Shown here: positions 7,445 to 16,175 of the stretch, one piece after another
Numbering within the stretch: position 1 is the first letter of the stretch
Layout: each line of letters begins with the position of its first letter
Source of the DNA: Gulosibacter sp. 10
GTDB taxonomy: Bacteria; Actinomycetota; Actinomycetes; Actinomycetales; Microbacteriaceae
DNA length: 64,000 nucleotides
Assembly (NCBI RefSeq): GCF_900163695.1
Contig: NZ_FUIC01000007.1
Location: 62,001 to 126,000 of the forward strand
Direction: 5' to 3'
The notes under the pieces: generated by a model
The model's input: only the letters and a program-made list of their open reading frames with translations
The model's database searches: none
Told to the model about the DNA's origin: nothing
Made by a program: the position numbers and the translations under genes

Positions 7445-8398
7445 CTACTGCTGGCACCTCGGGCACCAGTAGAGCTTGCGGTTCTGCATCTCGGCGAGGG
7501 CGATCGGCGTGCCGCAGGTGCGGCAGGGCTCGCCCGCCCGTCCGTACACCCAGTGCCGGTCCTCGCGGTTGCGGAGGGCGCGGTCGTAGGCCTCGCCCTC
7601 GAGCCCGTCGATCGTCATCATCTGACCGACCTCCACGCCGATGCGCAGCAGCCGCCACCAGTCGGCCCACATCTCGCGCAGAGTGTCGCTGGTCACCTGG
7701 TCGCCCGGCGTGTACGGATCGAGCCGAGCCCGGTACAGCATCTCGGCCCGGTAGATGTTGCCGATGCCCGCGACCACCGACTGGTCCATCAGCAGCTGGC
7801 CGATCGGCACCCGGCGCTTCTGCACCTTCCCGATGAAGGCCCGCTCGCCCTCGTCGTAGTCGACGACCAGCGGATCCGGGCCGAGCCGGTCCAGCACCGC
7901 GCCCACCCCGGCCTGGTCGAGCACCTCGCACGCGGTCGGGCCGCGGAGGTCCGCGCAGGAGCTCGCGGTGAGCAGCCGCAGGCGCACGGCGCCGACCGGC
8001 TCGGGCGGCCACTCTTCCGAGAGCTCGGAGGTGTTCTCCTGCTCGGCCATGCGCATCCGCGCCATGCGGGGCGCGCCGATGGAGGTGAGCGAGTTCTCGC
8101 CGCGCGAGTCCTCGATCGCGGGCCGGGAGTACTCGCCGGTCTGGCCGAGCACGGTGTTCACCTGGCCCGAGAAGTCCCACGCGCCGTAGATGCCGAGGTG
8201 CACGCGAAGCCAGGCCGCGCCCTCGAAGCGCGCGAACATCTGCTTGCCGACGGCGAAGCACTCCTCCATGACGCGGCCGGTGAGCACCGCCGCGCCGTCG
8301 GAGAAGCGTCCCTGCGGGCTCGACGCCTCGCAGATGTCGCCGACGAAGTTGGTCTCGAACTGCCTCGCGATGCGGTGGACGGAATGCCCCTCGGGCAT
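7445..8398 (-). CDS. nei: Fpg/Nei-family DNA glycosylase/AP lyase
   Basis: A 317-residue base-excision-repair enzyme. It starts MPEGHSVHR, so after Met removal the N-terminal Pro that attacks the sugar and the adjacent Glu are present. A helix-two-turns-helix segment (DQSVVAGIGNIYRAEMLYRA) follows, and a C-terminal zinc finger of four cysteines (CRTCG...CPRC) ends in QQ. This is the endonuclease-VIII-like actinobacterial type that removes oxidised pyrimidines. It starts 2 bp after rpiB ends. The order nei-rpiB-(Rv2466c-like)-pepN is the same as Rv2464c-Rv2467 in Mycobacterium tuberculosis, where Rv2464c is nei1. Confidence 0.9.
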   Translation of the reverse strand: MPEGHSVHRIARQFETNFVGDICEASSPQGRFSDGAAVLTGRVMEECFAVGKQMFARFEGAAWLRVHLGIYGAWDFSGQVNTVLGQTGEYSRPAIEDSRGENSLTSIGAPRMARMRMAEQENTSELSEEWPPEPVGAVRLRLLTASSCADLRGPTACEVLDQAGVGAVLDRLGPDPLVVDYDEGERAFIGKVQKRRVPIGQLLMDQSVVAGIGNIYRAEMLYRARLDPYTPGDQVTSDTLREMWADWWRLLRIGVEVGQMMTIDGLEGEAYDRALRNREDRHWVYGRAGEPCRTCGTPIALAEMQNRKLYWCPRCQQ

Positions 8399-8400
8399 CC

Positions 8401-8934
8401 CTAGGCCTCTTCGACCGCGACGCGGACCGGCACGTCGCCCTCGTCCGCGCCGAGCACGTCCTTGCCCCGGATGGCGCCGGAGCGCTCGTACTCCGCGAGC
8501 TGCGAGATGCGGCGCAGGTGACGCTCGTCGCCCGGGAAGGGCTCCGCGATGAAGAGGTCGATGAAGCGGATGGCCTCGTCGACCTCGTGCTGACGCGCGC
8601 CGATCGAGATGACGTTGGCGTTGTTGTGCTCGCGGGCGAGCCGCGCGGTGGATTCGTTCCACACGAGCGCGGCGCGGATGCCGGTCACCTTGTTCGCCGC
8701 GATCTGCTCGCCGTTGCCGGAGCCGCCGAAGACGACGCCGAGGGAGTGCACCCCGCCGGACCAGTCGTTGGCCACGGCCTGCGCGGCGTTGATGCAGAAG
8801 GACGGGTAGTCGTCGACCGGGTCGTAGGACTGCGGCCCGTGGTCGACGACCTCGTGCCCCTTCCCGCGCAGGTGCTCCTGCAGCTGCTGCGAGAATTCGA
8901 GTCCGGCATGGTCGGTGGCGATGTGAATACGCAT
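8401..8934 (-). CDS. rpiB: Ribose-5-phosphate isomerase B
   Basis: A 177-residue RpiB/LacAB-family isomerase interconverting ribose-5-phosphate and ribulose-5-phosphate in the pentose phosphate pathway. The N-terminus MRIHIATDHAGLE and the loop FGGSGNGEQIAANK are diagnostic. Actinobacterial enzymes use a Glu in this loop (Glu76 here) as catalytic base, in place of the Cys of the E. coli type. It is translated between the nitroreductase homologue (2 bp upstream) and nei (2 bp downstream) in a tight minus-strand operon. The C-terminus is about 20 residues longer than the minimal fold and acidic. Confidence 0.93.
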   Translation of the reverse strand: MRIHIATDHAGLEFSQQLQEHLRGKGHEVVDHGPQSYDPVDDYPSFCINAAQAVANDWSGGVHSLGVVFGGSGNGEQIAANKVTGIRAALVWNESTARLAREHNNANVISIGARQHEVDEAIRFIDLFIAEPFPGDERHLRRISQLAEYERSGAIRGKDVLGADEGDVPVRVAVEEA

Positions 8935-8936
8935 AA

Positions 8937-9554
8937 TCAGTCGAATTGCGGACCACGCGTCCGCGAGCGCTTGAGTTCGAAGAATCCGTCGAAGCCGGCG
9001 GCCGCGACGACACCGTCGAAGAGCTGAAGAGCCATGTCGCCCTTCGGCGCGGGCGAGATGACCGGTCCGAAGAACGCCACCCCGTCGACGGAGATGATCG
9101 GGGTCCCTACATCCTGCCCCACGAGGCCGATGCCGCGCTCGTGCGACGCGCGGAGCCGCTCGTCGAACTCGCCGGCGTCGGCGCGCGCGATGAGCTCGGC
9201 ATCGATCCCGGCGCGGGAGACGGCCTCCTCGAGCACGCCCTCCTCGTTCGCGCGACCCTCGGGGTGGTTGATGGCGCCGATCTCGTCGTAGAACGCCTTG
9301 GTCTGCGCGTTGCCGAGCTCCGAGGCGATGCCCGCGGCGACCTTGCAGGCCCGCAGCGAGCGCTGGTGCGAGGCGCGGTGGGCCTCGTCCATATCGCGGC
9401 CTTCGTTGAGGATCGCGAGCGACATGACGTTCCACTGCACGTCCACGCCCTCGCGCAGGCGTTCGACCTCCTCGATCCAGCGCGAGGTCATCCACGCCCA
9501 GGGGCACGCGGGATCGAACCAGAACTCAACCTTCGTCGGGGTGCTCTCAGCCAT
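8937..9554 (-). CDS. DsbA-fold protein, homologue of mycothiol-dependent nitroreductase Rv2466c, with CPWA active site
   Basis: A 205-residue thioredoxin-fold protein. FWFDPACPWAWMTSRWI, HVMSLAILNE-like VMSLAILNEGRD, DVGTPIISVDGVAFFGPV and the ending FFELKRSRTRGPQFD follow Rv2466c closely. Rv2466c uses mycothiol and a CPWC motif to reduce disulfides and nitro prodrugs. Here the motif is Cys17-Pro-Trp-Ala20, so the resolving cysteine is missing. A one-cysteine enzyme could still form and exchange a mixed disulfide with mycothiol. Its position next to rpiB and nei matches the mycobacterial order. The start has Met-Ala-Glu; the putative DSBA oxidoreductase label would also fit. Confidence 0.88.
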   Translation of the reverse strand: MAESTPTKVEFWFDPACPWAWMTSRWIEEVERLREGVDVQWNVMSLAILNEGRDMDEAHRASHQRSLRACKVAAGIASELGNAQTKAFYDEIGAINHPEGRANEEGVLEEAVSRAGIDAELIARADAGEFDERLRASHERGIGLVGQDVGTPIISVDGVAFFGPVISPAPKGDMALQLFDGVVAAAGFDGFFELKRSRTRGPQFD

Positions 9555-9599
9555 GCCCCAAGGCTACCTCCGTCGACGGACCCGCGGGCCGGGGTTCGC

Positions 9600-11426
9600 T
9601 CAGAGCGACTCGCGCCACGCGCGGTGCAGCTGCGAGAAGCGGCCGCCCTCGGCGATGAGCTCGGCAGGCGCGCCGTCCTCCACGATGCGGCCCTCGTGCA
9701 CGACGAGGACGCGGTCGGCCACCATGACGGTGGCGAGGCGGTGGGCGATGATCAGCGCGGTGCGGTCGCCCAGCAGCCGTTCGAGCCCCTCCTGCACGGC
9801 CCGCTCGCTCGGCAGGTCCAGCGAGCTGGTCGCCTCGTCGAGGATGAGCACGCGCGGATCGGCGAGGAAGGCCCGCGCGAAGGACACGAGCTGCCGTTGC
9901 CCGGCCGAGAGCCGCCCGCCGCGGGTGTGCACGTCGGTCTCGTAGCCGTCGGGGAGCCTGCGGATGAACTCGTCCGCGCCGATCGCCCTCGCCGCGGCCT
10001 CGATCTCCTCGCGGCTCGCGCCGGGCCGGCCGATCGCGATGTTGTCGGCGATGGTCCCGGAGAAGAGGTACGACTCCTGCGTGACCATCACCACGCTGCC
10101 GCGCAGGTCGGTCTCGGAGAGGTCGCGGATGTCCACGCCGTCGAGCTCGATCGCGCCCTCGGAGACGTCGTAGAAGCGCGCCACGAGCTTCGCCACGGTG
10201 GACTTGCCCGCGCCGGTCCGGCCCACGAGCGCCACGGTCTGCCCCGCGGGGACCTTCAGGTCGACGGGGTGCAGCACGACGGGCCCGTCCTCCGAGTACC
10301 GGAAGGACGCATCGCGGAACTCGAGCGCCCCGCCGACCCCCGCGGCGCCGTCGCGCGCCGGCAGCGGCCGGGGCTCCTCGGGCTCGCGGATCTCGGGCTC
10401 CTCGGCGAGCAGCGCGGAGATCTTCTCGAGCGCCGCCACCGCCGACTGCAGCGTGTTGTAGAAGCTCGCGATCATGTCGATGGGCTGGAAGAAGCGGCGG
10501 GTGTAGAGCACGAGCGCGAGCAGCATGCCCACGTCGAGGTGGCCCTCGAGCACGCGCCAGCCGCCCACGACGAGCACGAGCGCGACGATGATGTTCCCGA
10601 GCAGCTTCAGCGCCGGCTGGTAGATGCCGAAGAGGCGGATGGACCTGAGCGTGGCCTGCCGGTAGTCCTCCGAGAGGCCCGCGAACTCCTCGTCGTTGGC
10701 GCGCTCGCGGCGGAACGCCTTCACCGCGCGGATGCCGCCCATGGTCTCGACGAAGTTCACCGTCAGCCGGGCCGAATGCGTGCGGATCTCGCGGAAGGCC
10801 TTCGCGGAGCGGTCCTGGAACCAGCGCGTGAGGAGCACGCCGGGGATGAGCATGACGAGCATGACCACGCCGGTGACCCAGTCCATCCAGATGATCGAGA
10901 CGGCGGTGAAGATCATCAGCAGCGGGGAGCCGATGATGACCTCGAGGCCGAACTCGAGCAGCTCGCGCAGCGACTCGGTGTCGTTGGTCTGCCGGGAGAT
11001 GACCCGGCCGGAGGTGTAGCGCTCGTGGAAGCCGAGGCCCAGCCGCTGCGTGTGCCGGAAGATGCGGCGGCGCAGGTCGAAGAGCACGGCCTGGCCCGCC
11101 GTGGTGGAGAGGCGGAGGTAGCAGTACATCGAGACCGCGCGGATGAGCGCCACCGCGATGTATCCGGCGCCCACGGCGATCGCGAGCGAGGCGTCGCCGT
11201 CGATGGTCGTGGGCAGCGCGACGTCGATCGCCCACGCGATCATCGCCGGTCCCGCCACCGTCGCGAGCTGCACCACGATGATGAGGATCGCCGTGATGAT
11301 GAACTTGACGCGCACGGGCCGGATGAGGTTGCCGAGCAGCCGGAACGACGCCGCGCGGCGCTCCCGGTCGCTGAGGAGGTCGGCCGCGAGGCCGGAGTCC
11401 TCGTGCGCTTCCCGCTGCGTGGTCAT
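9600..11426 (-). CDS. ABC exporter half-transporter (TMD-NBD), second subunit of a heterodimer
   Basis: A 608-residue type IV ABC exporter subunit. Six membrane helices lie between about residues 30 and 320 (first one FIITAILIIVVQLATVAGPAMIAWAI), followed by an NBD with Walker A GRTGAGKST, signature LSAGQRQ, and Walker B VLILDEATSSLD with the catalytic Glu intact. The signature deviates from LSGGQ. Its ATG overlaps the stop of the partner gene by four bases, so the two are translationally coupled. Pairing with 11423-13246, whose Walker B Glu is Asp, gives one canonical and one degenerate ATP site. Substrate unknown; lipid or drug export is typical (compare Rv1272c/Rv1273c). Confidence 0.9.
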   Translation of the reverse strand: MTTQREAHEDSGLAADLLSDRERRAASFRLLGNLIRPVRVKFIITAILIIVVQLATVAGPAMIAWAIDVALPTTIDGDASLAIAVGAGYIAVALIRAVSMYCYLRLSTTAGQAVLFDLRRRIFRHTQRLGLGFHERYTSGRVISRQTNDTESLRELLEFGLEVIIGSPLLMIFTAVSIIWMDWVTGVVMLVMLIPGVLLTRWFQDRSAKAFREIRTHSARLTVNFVETMGGIRAVKAFRRERANDEEFAGLSEDYRQATLRSIRLFGIYQPALKLLGNIIVALVLVVGGWRVLEGHLDVGMLLALVLYTRRFFQPIDMIASFYNTLQSAVAALEKISALLAEEPEIREPEEPRPLPARDGAAGVGGALEFRDASFRYSEDGPVVLHPVDLKVPAGQTVALVGRTGAGKSTVAKLVARFYDVSEGAIELDGVDIRDLSETDLRGSVVMVTQESYLFSGTIADNIAIGRPGASREEIEAAARAIGADEFIRRLPDGYETDVHTRGGRLSAGQRQLVSFARAFLADPRVLILDEATSSLDLPSERAVQEGLERLLGDRTALIIAHRLATVMVADRVLVVHEGRIVEDGAPAELIAEGGRFSQLHRAWRESL

Positions 11427-13246
11427 TCGCCTCGTCCTTCCCTGTCCGCGCCGTTGCGCTGCGAGCCGCCGGCGAGCTGCTCGACGTCGACGCGCTCGGC
11501 CTGCAGATCGGCCATCACGAACCGGTAGCGGGGATCGTCCGCCATGAGCTCGGCGTGCGTGCCCACCGCCACGACCCGGCCGTCGTCGAGCAGCACCACG
11601 CGGTCGGCGAGCGCGACCGTCGACGTGCGATGCGCGACGACGAGCGTGGTGGTGCCCTCGAGCACCTCGCGGAGCCGGGCGGTCACGCGCTCCTCCGTCG
11701 CCGTGTCGAGCGCCGAGAGCGGGTCGTCGAGCAGCAGGATCTTCGGGCGCACCGCGATGGCGCGGGCGAGGGCGATGCGCTGGCGCTGGCCGCCCGAGAG
11801 CGACAGCCCCTGCTCCCCGATGCGGGTGTCGAGGCCCTCGGGCAGCGAATGCGCGAATCCCGCGTCGGCGGTCTCGAGCGCGAGCTCGAGCAGCGCCTCT
11901 GCCTCCCCCTCGTCCAGCTCGGGGTCGGCCCCGAGCAGCACGTTCTCGCGCACGGATCCGGAGAAGAGCGTCGCGTCCTCGAAGGCCACGGCGGTGGCGG
12001 CCCGCAGCTCCTCGAGTCGGAGCTCCCGCACGTCGTGCCCGTCGACGAGCACCTGCCCGGCCGTGGTGTCGTAGAGCCGCGGGACGAGCTGCAGCAGCGT
12101 GGACTTGCCCGAGCCGGTCACGCCGACCACCGCGAGCGTCTCGCCCTGGCGCACGCGCAGGTGCACGTCCTGCAGTACCTCGTCGCCCTCCCGCGCATCC
12201 TGGTACCGGAATGCCGCGTGGCGGAACTCGAGCTCGCCGCGCGCGCCCCGCGCCGTGAACTCGGCGGGACGCTCGGGGTCGACGATGGAGGGCCGCTCGT
12301 CGGCCACGTCGAAGTGGCGGTCGAGGGCGGCGGCGAGCGCGGCGGTCTGCCCGATCATCTGACCGAGCATCATGACCGGCCCGGACATGATCATCGCGGT
12401 CGCGAAGAACGCCGAGAACGCGCCGACCGAGACCTGGCCCTCGGCGACCTGGAAGAGCCCCACGAGCAGCACGACGCCGAGGGCGATCTCGGGCAGGGTG
12501 CTCACGGTCGCGTCGAAGACCGCGATGAGCCGGCCGCGGCGGGTCTCGGTCTCGCGCACGCGCGACGCGTGCACGGTGTACTGCTCGAGCGCGTGCTCGG
12601 AGCGCCCGAAGGCCTTGAGCACGCGGATGCCGTGCACCGACTGCTCGACGTTCGTGGCGAGGTCGCCGGCCTGGTCCTGGCCCAGACGCGAGAGCCGCTG
12701 GAAGCGCAGGGAGAACTGCACGACGATCGCGATGAGCGGCAGCGCCCCGCACAGGTAGATGAGGGCGAGCACCGGGTTCGTGCTCCACATGAGGACGACG
12801 CCCACGGTGATCGTGACGATGTCGGAGAACAGCATGATGAGGCCGAACCCGAGCCAGCGGCGGATCAGGTTGAGGTCCGGCATCGCGCGCGACAGCAGCT
12901 GCCCCGACTCCCACGAGTCGTGGAAGGACAGCGGCAGGCGCTGCAGGTGCCCGAACAGGCGATTGCGGAGGGTGTACTCGACGTGCGTCGAGGGGTTCAC
13001 CGAGAAGACGCGGCGCAGGAACAGCAGCACGGCCTCGAGCAGGCCGAGCACGGCGACCAGGCCGCCCGCGATCACCACCGCCGCGACAGCGGCGCCGCCG
13101 CCGATCACGTCGTTCACGAGGTAGGACAGCACCTGCGGCATGAGCAGCGCCGTCAGCGTCGCCGCGAACGCCGTGAGCATGCCCAGCACGATCCGGACCT
13201 TGATCGGCTCGACCAGCCACCAGATACGACGGAGAGCTCTGCGCAT
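11423..13246 (-). CDS. ABC exporter half-transporter (TMD-NBD), first subunit with degenerate Walker B
   Basis: A 607-residue TMD-NBD subunit. The membrane region spans about residues 15-310; the NBD has Walker A GVTGSGKST, a perfect signature LSGGQRQR and Walker B ILLLDDPLSALD, where the usual catalytic Glu is Asp. That is the mark of the degenerate-site subunit in heterodimeric exporters such as TM287/288 and BmrCD. The ATG at 13246 was preferred to an in-frame one at 13297 because GAGGAG lies 8-9 nt upstream and the protein then starts at a basic helix. It is the first gene of the leftward operon, 202 bp from the divergent pepN. Confidence 0.9.
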   Translation of the reverse strand: MRRALRRIWWLVEPIKVRIVLGMLTAFAATLTALLMPQVLSYLVNDVIGGGAAVAAVVIAGGLVAVLGLLEAVLLFLRRVFSVNPSTHVEYTLRNRLFGHLQRLPLSFHDSWESGQLLSRAMPDLNLIRRWLGFGLIMLFSDIVTITVGVVLMWSTNPVLALIYLCGALPLIAIVVQFSLRFQRLSRLGQDQAGDLATNVEQSVHGIRVLKAFGRSEHALEQYTVHASRVRETETRRGRLIAVFDATVSTLPEIALGVVLLVGLFQVAEGQVSVGAFSAFFATAMIMSGPVMMLGQMIGQTAALAAALDRHFDVADERPSIVDPERPAEFTARGARGELEFRHAAFRYQDAREGDEVLQDVHLRVRQGETLAVVGVTGSGKSTLLQLVPRLYDTTAGQVLVDGHDVRELRLEELRAATAVAFEDATLFSGSVRENVLLGADPELDEGEAEALLELALETADAGFAHSLPEGLDTRIGEQGLSLSGGQRQRIALARAIAVRPKILLLDDPLSALDTATEERVTARLREVLEGTTTLVVAHRTSTVALADRVVLLDDGRVVAVGTHAELMADDPRYRFVMADLQAERVDVEQLAGGSQRNGADREGRGE

Positions 13247-13448
13247 CCGTGCCGCTCCTCTCCCCTGCCTCGATGGCGTCATCGACCCTGAAATCACCGA
13301 CCTGACAGCCTACGCCTTTCCTGGGAACGATGGGGACCGCCATCCGGATTCTTCTCGTTCGGGCCCGTTTCTCCTGCATCCGGGCCGGATGACCACTAGG
13401 CTCGCGAGGGTCACCCCACCCGCGGGCCCACACGACGACAGGAGCATG

Positions 13449-15998
13449 ATGCCCGGAGCGAACCTCACCCGAAGCGAAGCGCAGGAGCGCAGCAGCGTCA
13501 TCCAGGTCGAGCACTACGACATCCGGCTCGACCTCACGACTTCGCCCGAGACCTTCCGCTGCGTGACGACGGTGACCTTCGCAGCGACGCCCGGCTCGAG
13601 CACGTTCATCGACGCGATCACCAGCCAGGTGCACTCCGTCACGCTCAACGGCGCCGGCCTCGACCCCGCCGAGGTGTCGGACGGCGTGCGCATCCAGCTC
13701 CCCGAGCTCGCCGAGCGCAACGAGCTCGTGATCGACGCGGACATGTTCTACATGAACACGGGCGAGGGCCTGCACCGCTTCGTCGACCCGGCCGACGGCG
13801 AGGTCTACCTCTACTCGCAGTTCGAGGTGCCGGACGCCCGCCGCATGTACCCCTGCTTCGAGCAGCCCGACCTCAAGGCCACGTTCGCCTTCACCGTGAC
13901 CGCTCCGGCGAACTGGAAGGTCACCTCGAACCAGCCGACGCCCGAGCCGCAGCCCCTCGAGGACGACAAGGCCGTGTGGGCCTTCCCCGCGACGCCCCGC
14001 ATCTCGACCTACATCACCGCGATCGTCGCCGGCCCCTACGTCGAGTTCCGCGACGAGCTCGTCTCGAGCGACGGCCGCACCATCCCCCTCGGCGTGTTCT
14101 GCCGCTCCTCGCTGGCCGAGTACATGGACCCGGAGAGCATCTTCGAGACCACCAAGCAGGGCTTCGAGTACTACGAGCGCCACTTCGGCGTGCCGTACCC
14201 CTTCGAGAAGTACGACCAGCTCTTCGTGCCCGAGTACAACATGGGGGCGATGGAGAACGCCGGCTGCGTGACCTTCACCGAGAGCTACGTGTTCCGCTCC
14301 CGCGTGCCCGACGCGATCCGCGAGCGCCGCGTCGTGACCATCCTCCACGAGCTCGGGCACATGTGGTTCGGCGACCTCGTGACCATGAAGTGGTGGAACG
14401 ACCTGTGGCTCAACGAGTCCTTCGCCGAGTTCATCTCGACGCTCGCCACCGCCGAGGCCTCGGAGTGGCGCAACGACTGGGTCACCTTCCTCGCGAGCGA
14501 GAAGACCTGGGCGTACCGCCAGGACCAGCTGCCCTCGACGCACCCGATCGTCGCCGAGATCCGCGACCTCGACGACGTGCAGGTGAACTTCGACGGCATC
14601 ACCTACGCCAAGGGCGGCTCGGTGCTCAAGCAGCTCTTCTTCTGGGTGGGGCGCGACGCGTTCTTCAAGGGCGTGCACGAGTACTTCGCCAAGCACGCGT
14701 GGGGCAACACCGAGCTGCGCGATCTGCTGGTCGAGCTCGAGGCCGCCTCGGGCCGCGACCTGCAGGAGTGGTCGCAGCAGTGGCTGCAGACCGCCGGCGT
14801 CAACACGCTCCGCCCCGAGTTCGCGCTGGACGAGGAGGGCCGCTTCACGTCGTTCTCGATCCTGCAGTCGGCGACCGAGTCCTACCCCACGCTGCGCCCC
14901 CACCGCCTCGCGGTCGGCATCTACGCGTTCGACGAGCAGGGGCGCCTCGTGCGCGTGCACCGCGAGGAGCTCGACGTGGACGGCGAGCGCACCGAGGTCG
15001 GCGCGCTGGTCGGCCTGCACCGCGGCGACCTCGTGCTCATCAACGACGAGGATCTCGCCTACGCGAAGATCCGCCTCGACGAGGCCTCGCTCGACGTCGC
15101 CCGGCGCCACGTGAGCGACATCGCCGACCCGCTCGCCCGCGCGCTCGTGTTCAGCAGCATCTGGGACGCGACGCGCGACGGCGAGCTGCGGGCCCGCGAC
15201 TTCATCCGCCTCGTGCTCGAGCACGTCGGGCCCGAGACCGAGTCGACCACCCGGCGCCAGCTGCTGAGCCAGCTCTCGCTCGCCGCGCAGCGCTACGTCG
15301 CCGACGAGGATCGCGATGAGATCCTCGACGTGGCGGGAGACGAGCTGCTCGCGCTCGCGGCCGACGCGGAGGCCGGCTCGGACGCCCAGTTCGCGTTCGT
15401 GCGCGCCTTCGCGCAGTTCGCCCGCACGGACGAGCAGCTGCAGGCCGTCGCGAGCCTCTTCCACGGCGAGCGCTCGCTCGAGGGGCTCGACATCGACACC
15501 GATCTCGGCTGGGAGCTGCTCTTCTCCCTCGTGGCCGGCGGCCGCGCGGGCGAACCCGAGATCGCGGCGCGACTCGAGGAGGATCGCACCTCGGACGGCG
15601 AGCGCTCCGCCGCGCACGCGCGTGCGGCGATCCCGACCCCGGAGGGCAAGCGCCATGCCTGGGATGCGGTCTGGACGCACGCCGGGGCCGCCAACGAGAT
15701 CGTGCGCGCCACGTTCGCCGGCTTCTGGCAGGCGCACGACGCCGAGCTCGTGGCCCCGTTCGTCGAGCCCTACTTCGACGGGCTGCTCGAGATCTGGGAC
15801 AGCCGCAGCTTCCACATCGCCGAGTACCTGGTGGAGGGCTTCTTCCCGCGCACGATCGTGCGGCAGGAGACCGTCGATGCCGCGCAGCGCTGGCTCGACG
15901 AGCACGGCAACGCCCCGGACGCGCTGCGACGCCTCATTCTCGAGGGCCTCGACGAGACCGCCCGAGCGCTCTTCGTGAAGCAGCACGACGGGGAGTAG
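13449..15998 (+). CDS. pepN: Aminopeptidase N (M1 family zinc metallopeptidase)
   Basis: An 849-residue cytosolic aminopeptidase removing N-terminal residues from peptides. The exopeptidase motif GAMEN is at about residues 266-270. The zinc site is HELGH with His300, His304 and the third ligand Glu323 (NESFAEF); Glu301 is the catalytic base. An ERAP1-like helical C-terminal domain follows from about residue 520. Of two adjacent ATGs, 13449 is preferred because MPGANLTRSEA matches the usual actinobacterial PepN start and GGAG sits 4 nt upstream. A strong hairpin follows the stop. Synteny with nei/rpiB supports a conserved backbone location (Rv2467). Confidence 0.96.
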   Translation: MPGANLTRSEAQERSSVIQVEHYDIRLDLTTSPETFRCVTTVTFAATPGSSTFIDAITSQVHSVTLNGAGLDPAEVSDGVRIQLPELAERNELVIDADMFYMNTGEGLHRFVDPADGEVYLYSQFEVPDARRMYPCFEQPDLKATFAFTVTAPANWKVTSNQPTPEPQPLEDDKAVWAFPATPRISTYITAIVAGPYVEFRDELVSSDGRTIPLGVFCRSSLAEYMDPESIFETTKQGFEYYERHFGVPYPFEKYDQLFVPEYNMGAMENAGCVTFTESYVFRSRVPDAIRERRVVTILHELGHMWFGDLVTMKWWNDLWLNESFAEFISTLATAEASEWRNDWVTFLASEKTWAYRQDQLPSTHPIVAEIRDLDDVQVNFDGITYAKGGSVLKQLFFWVGRDAFFKGVHEYFAKHAWGNTELRDLLVELEAASGRDLQEWSQQWLQTAGVNTLRPEFALDEEGRFTSFSILQSATESYPTLRPHRLAVGIYAFDEQGRLVRVHREELDVDGERTEVGALVGLHRGDLVLINDEDLAYAKIRLDEASLDVARRHVSDIADPLARALVFSSIWDATRDGELRARDFIRLVLEHVGPETESTTRRQLLSQLSLAAQRYVADEDRDEILDVAGDELLALAADAEAGSDAQFAFVRAFAQFARTDEQLQAVASLFHGERSLEGLDIDTDLGWELLFSLVAGGRAGEPEIAARLEEDRTSDGERSAAHARAAIPTPEGKRHAWDAVWTHAGAANEIVRATFAGFWQAHDAELVAPFVEPYFDGLLEIWDSRSFHIAEYLVEGFFPRTIVRQETVDAAQRWLDEHGNAPDALRRLILEGLDETARALFVKQHDGE

Positions 15999-16017
15999 CG
16001 CGCCTGCGCGAAGCCGC

Positions 16018-16051
16018 AGAGGGCGCGGACGAGCAATCGTCCGCGCCCTCT
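16018..16051 (+). terminator. Rho-independent terminator of pepN
   Basis: A perfect 15-bp stem (16018-16032 with 16037-16051) closes a GCAA tetraloop and is followed by a short T-rich stretch. It sits 20 bp behind the pepN stop and marks the right edge of the conserved backbone before the accessory island. Confidence 0.85.
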
Positions 16052-16073
16052 TTGCTACCTGAGAATCCTAATA

Positions 16074-16083
16074 GTGTCGACAC
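16074..16083. promoter_or_regulatory. GTGTCGACAC operator copy 1
   Basis: Perfect 10-bp palindrome GTGTCGACAC, the first of four in the island. It lies about 30 bp upstream of the -35 element of the cyclase-gntR-SDR unit. Confidence 0.6.
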
Positions 16084-16106
16084 GAATCGCATAATTTCGA
16101 GACTAC

Positions 16107-16137
16107 TTGACACTTCACCCCCATTATCGCCTAGTAT
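16107..16137 (+). promoter_or_regulatory. Putative promoter of the cyclase-gntR-SDR operon
   Basis: TTGACA (16107-16112) and TAGTAT (16132-16137) are separated by 19 bp. The -10 element abuts operator copy 2, so bound regulator would cover the transcription start. The region is clearly AT-richer than the flanking genes. Confidence 0.45.
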
Positions 16138-16146
16138 TGTCGACAC
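16137..16146. promoter_or_regulatory. Operator copy 2 (TTGTCGACAC), over the putative -10/+1
   Basis: TTGTCGACAC differs from copy 1 only in the first base. It lies 63 bp downstream of copy 1, six helical turns away, and about 30 bp before the start codon at 16176. Position suggests repression. Confidence 0.55.
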
Positions 16147-16175
16147 TTACTCGCTCGCAACGAAGGGAGCTTTCT

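Noticed and set aside
8946-11528. 860-codon plus-strand frame opposite the ABC exporter
   Set aside because: His/Arg/Asp-rich shadow of the minus-strand genes; no domain, no ribosome site, and it is covered by well-supported genes on the other strand.
9600-15986. Very long minus-strand reading frame spanning both ABC genes and pepN
   Set aside because: Only its last 608 codons are a real gene (9600-11426). The rest runs antisense to pepN and to the partner ABC gene and is low-complexity Arg/Gly/Ala sequence typical of GC-rich shadow frames.
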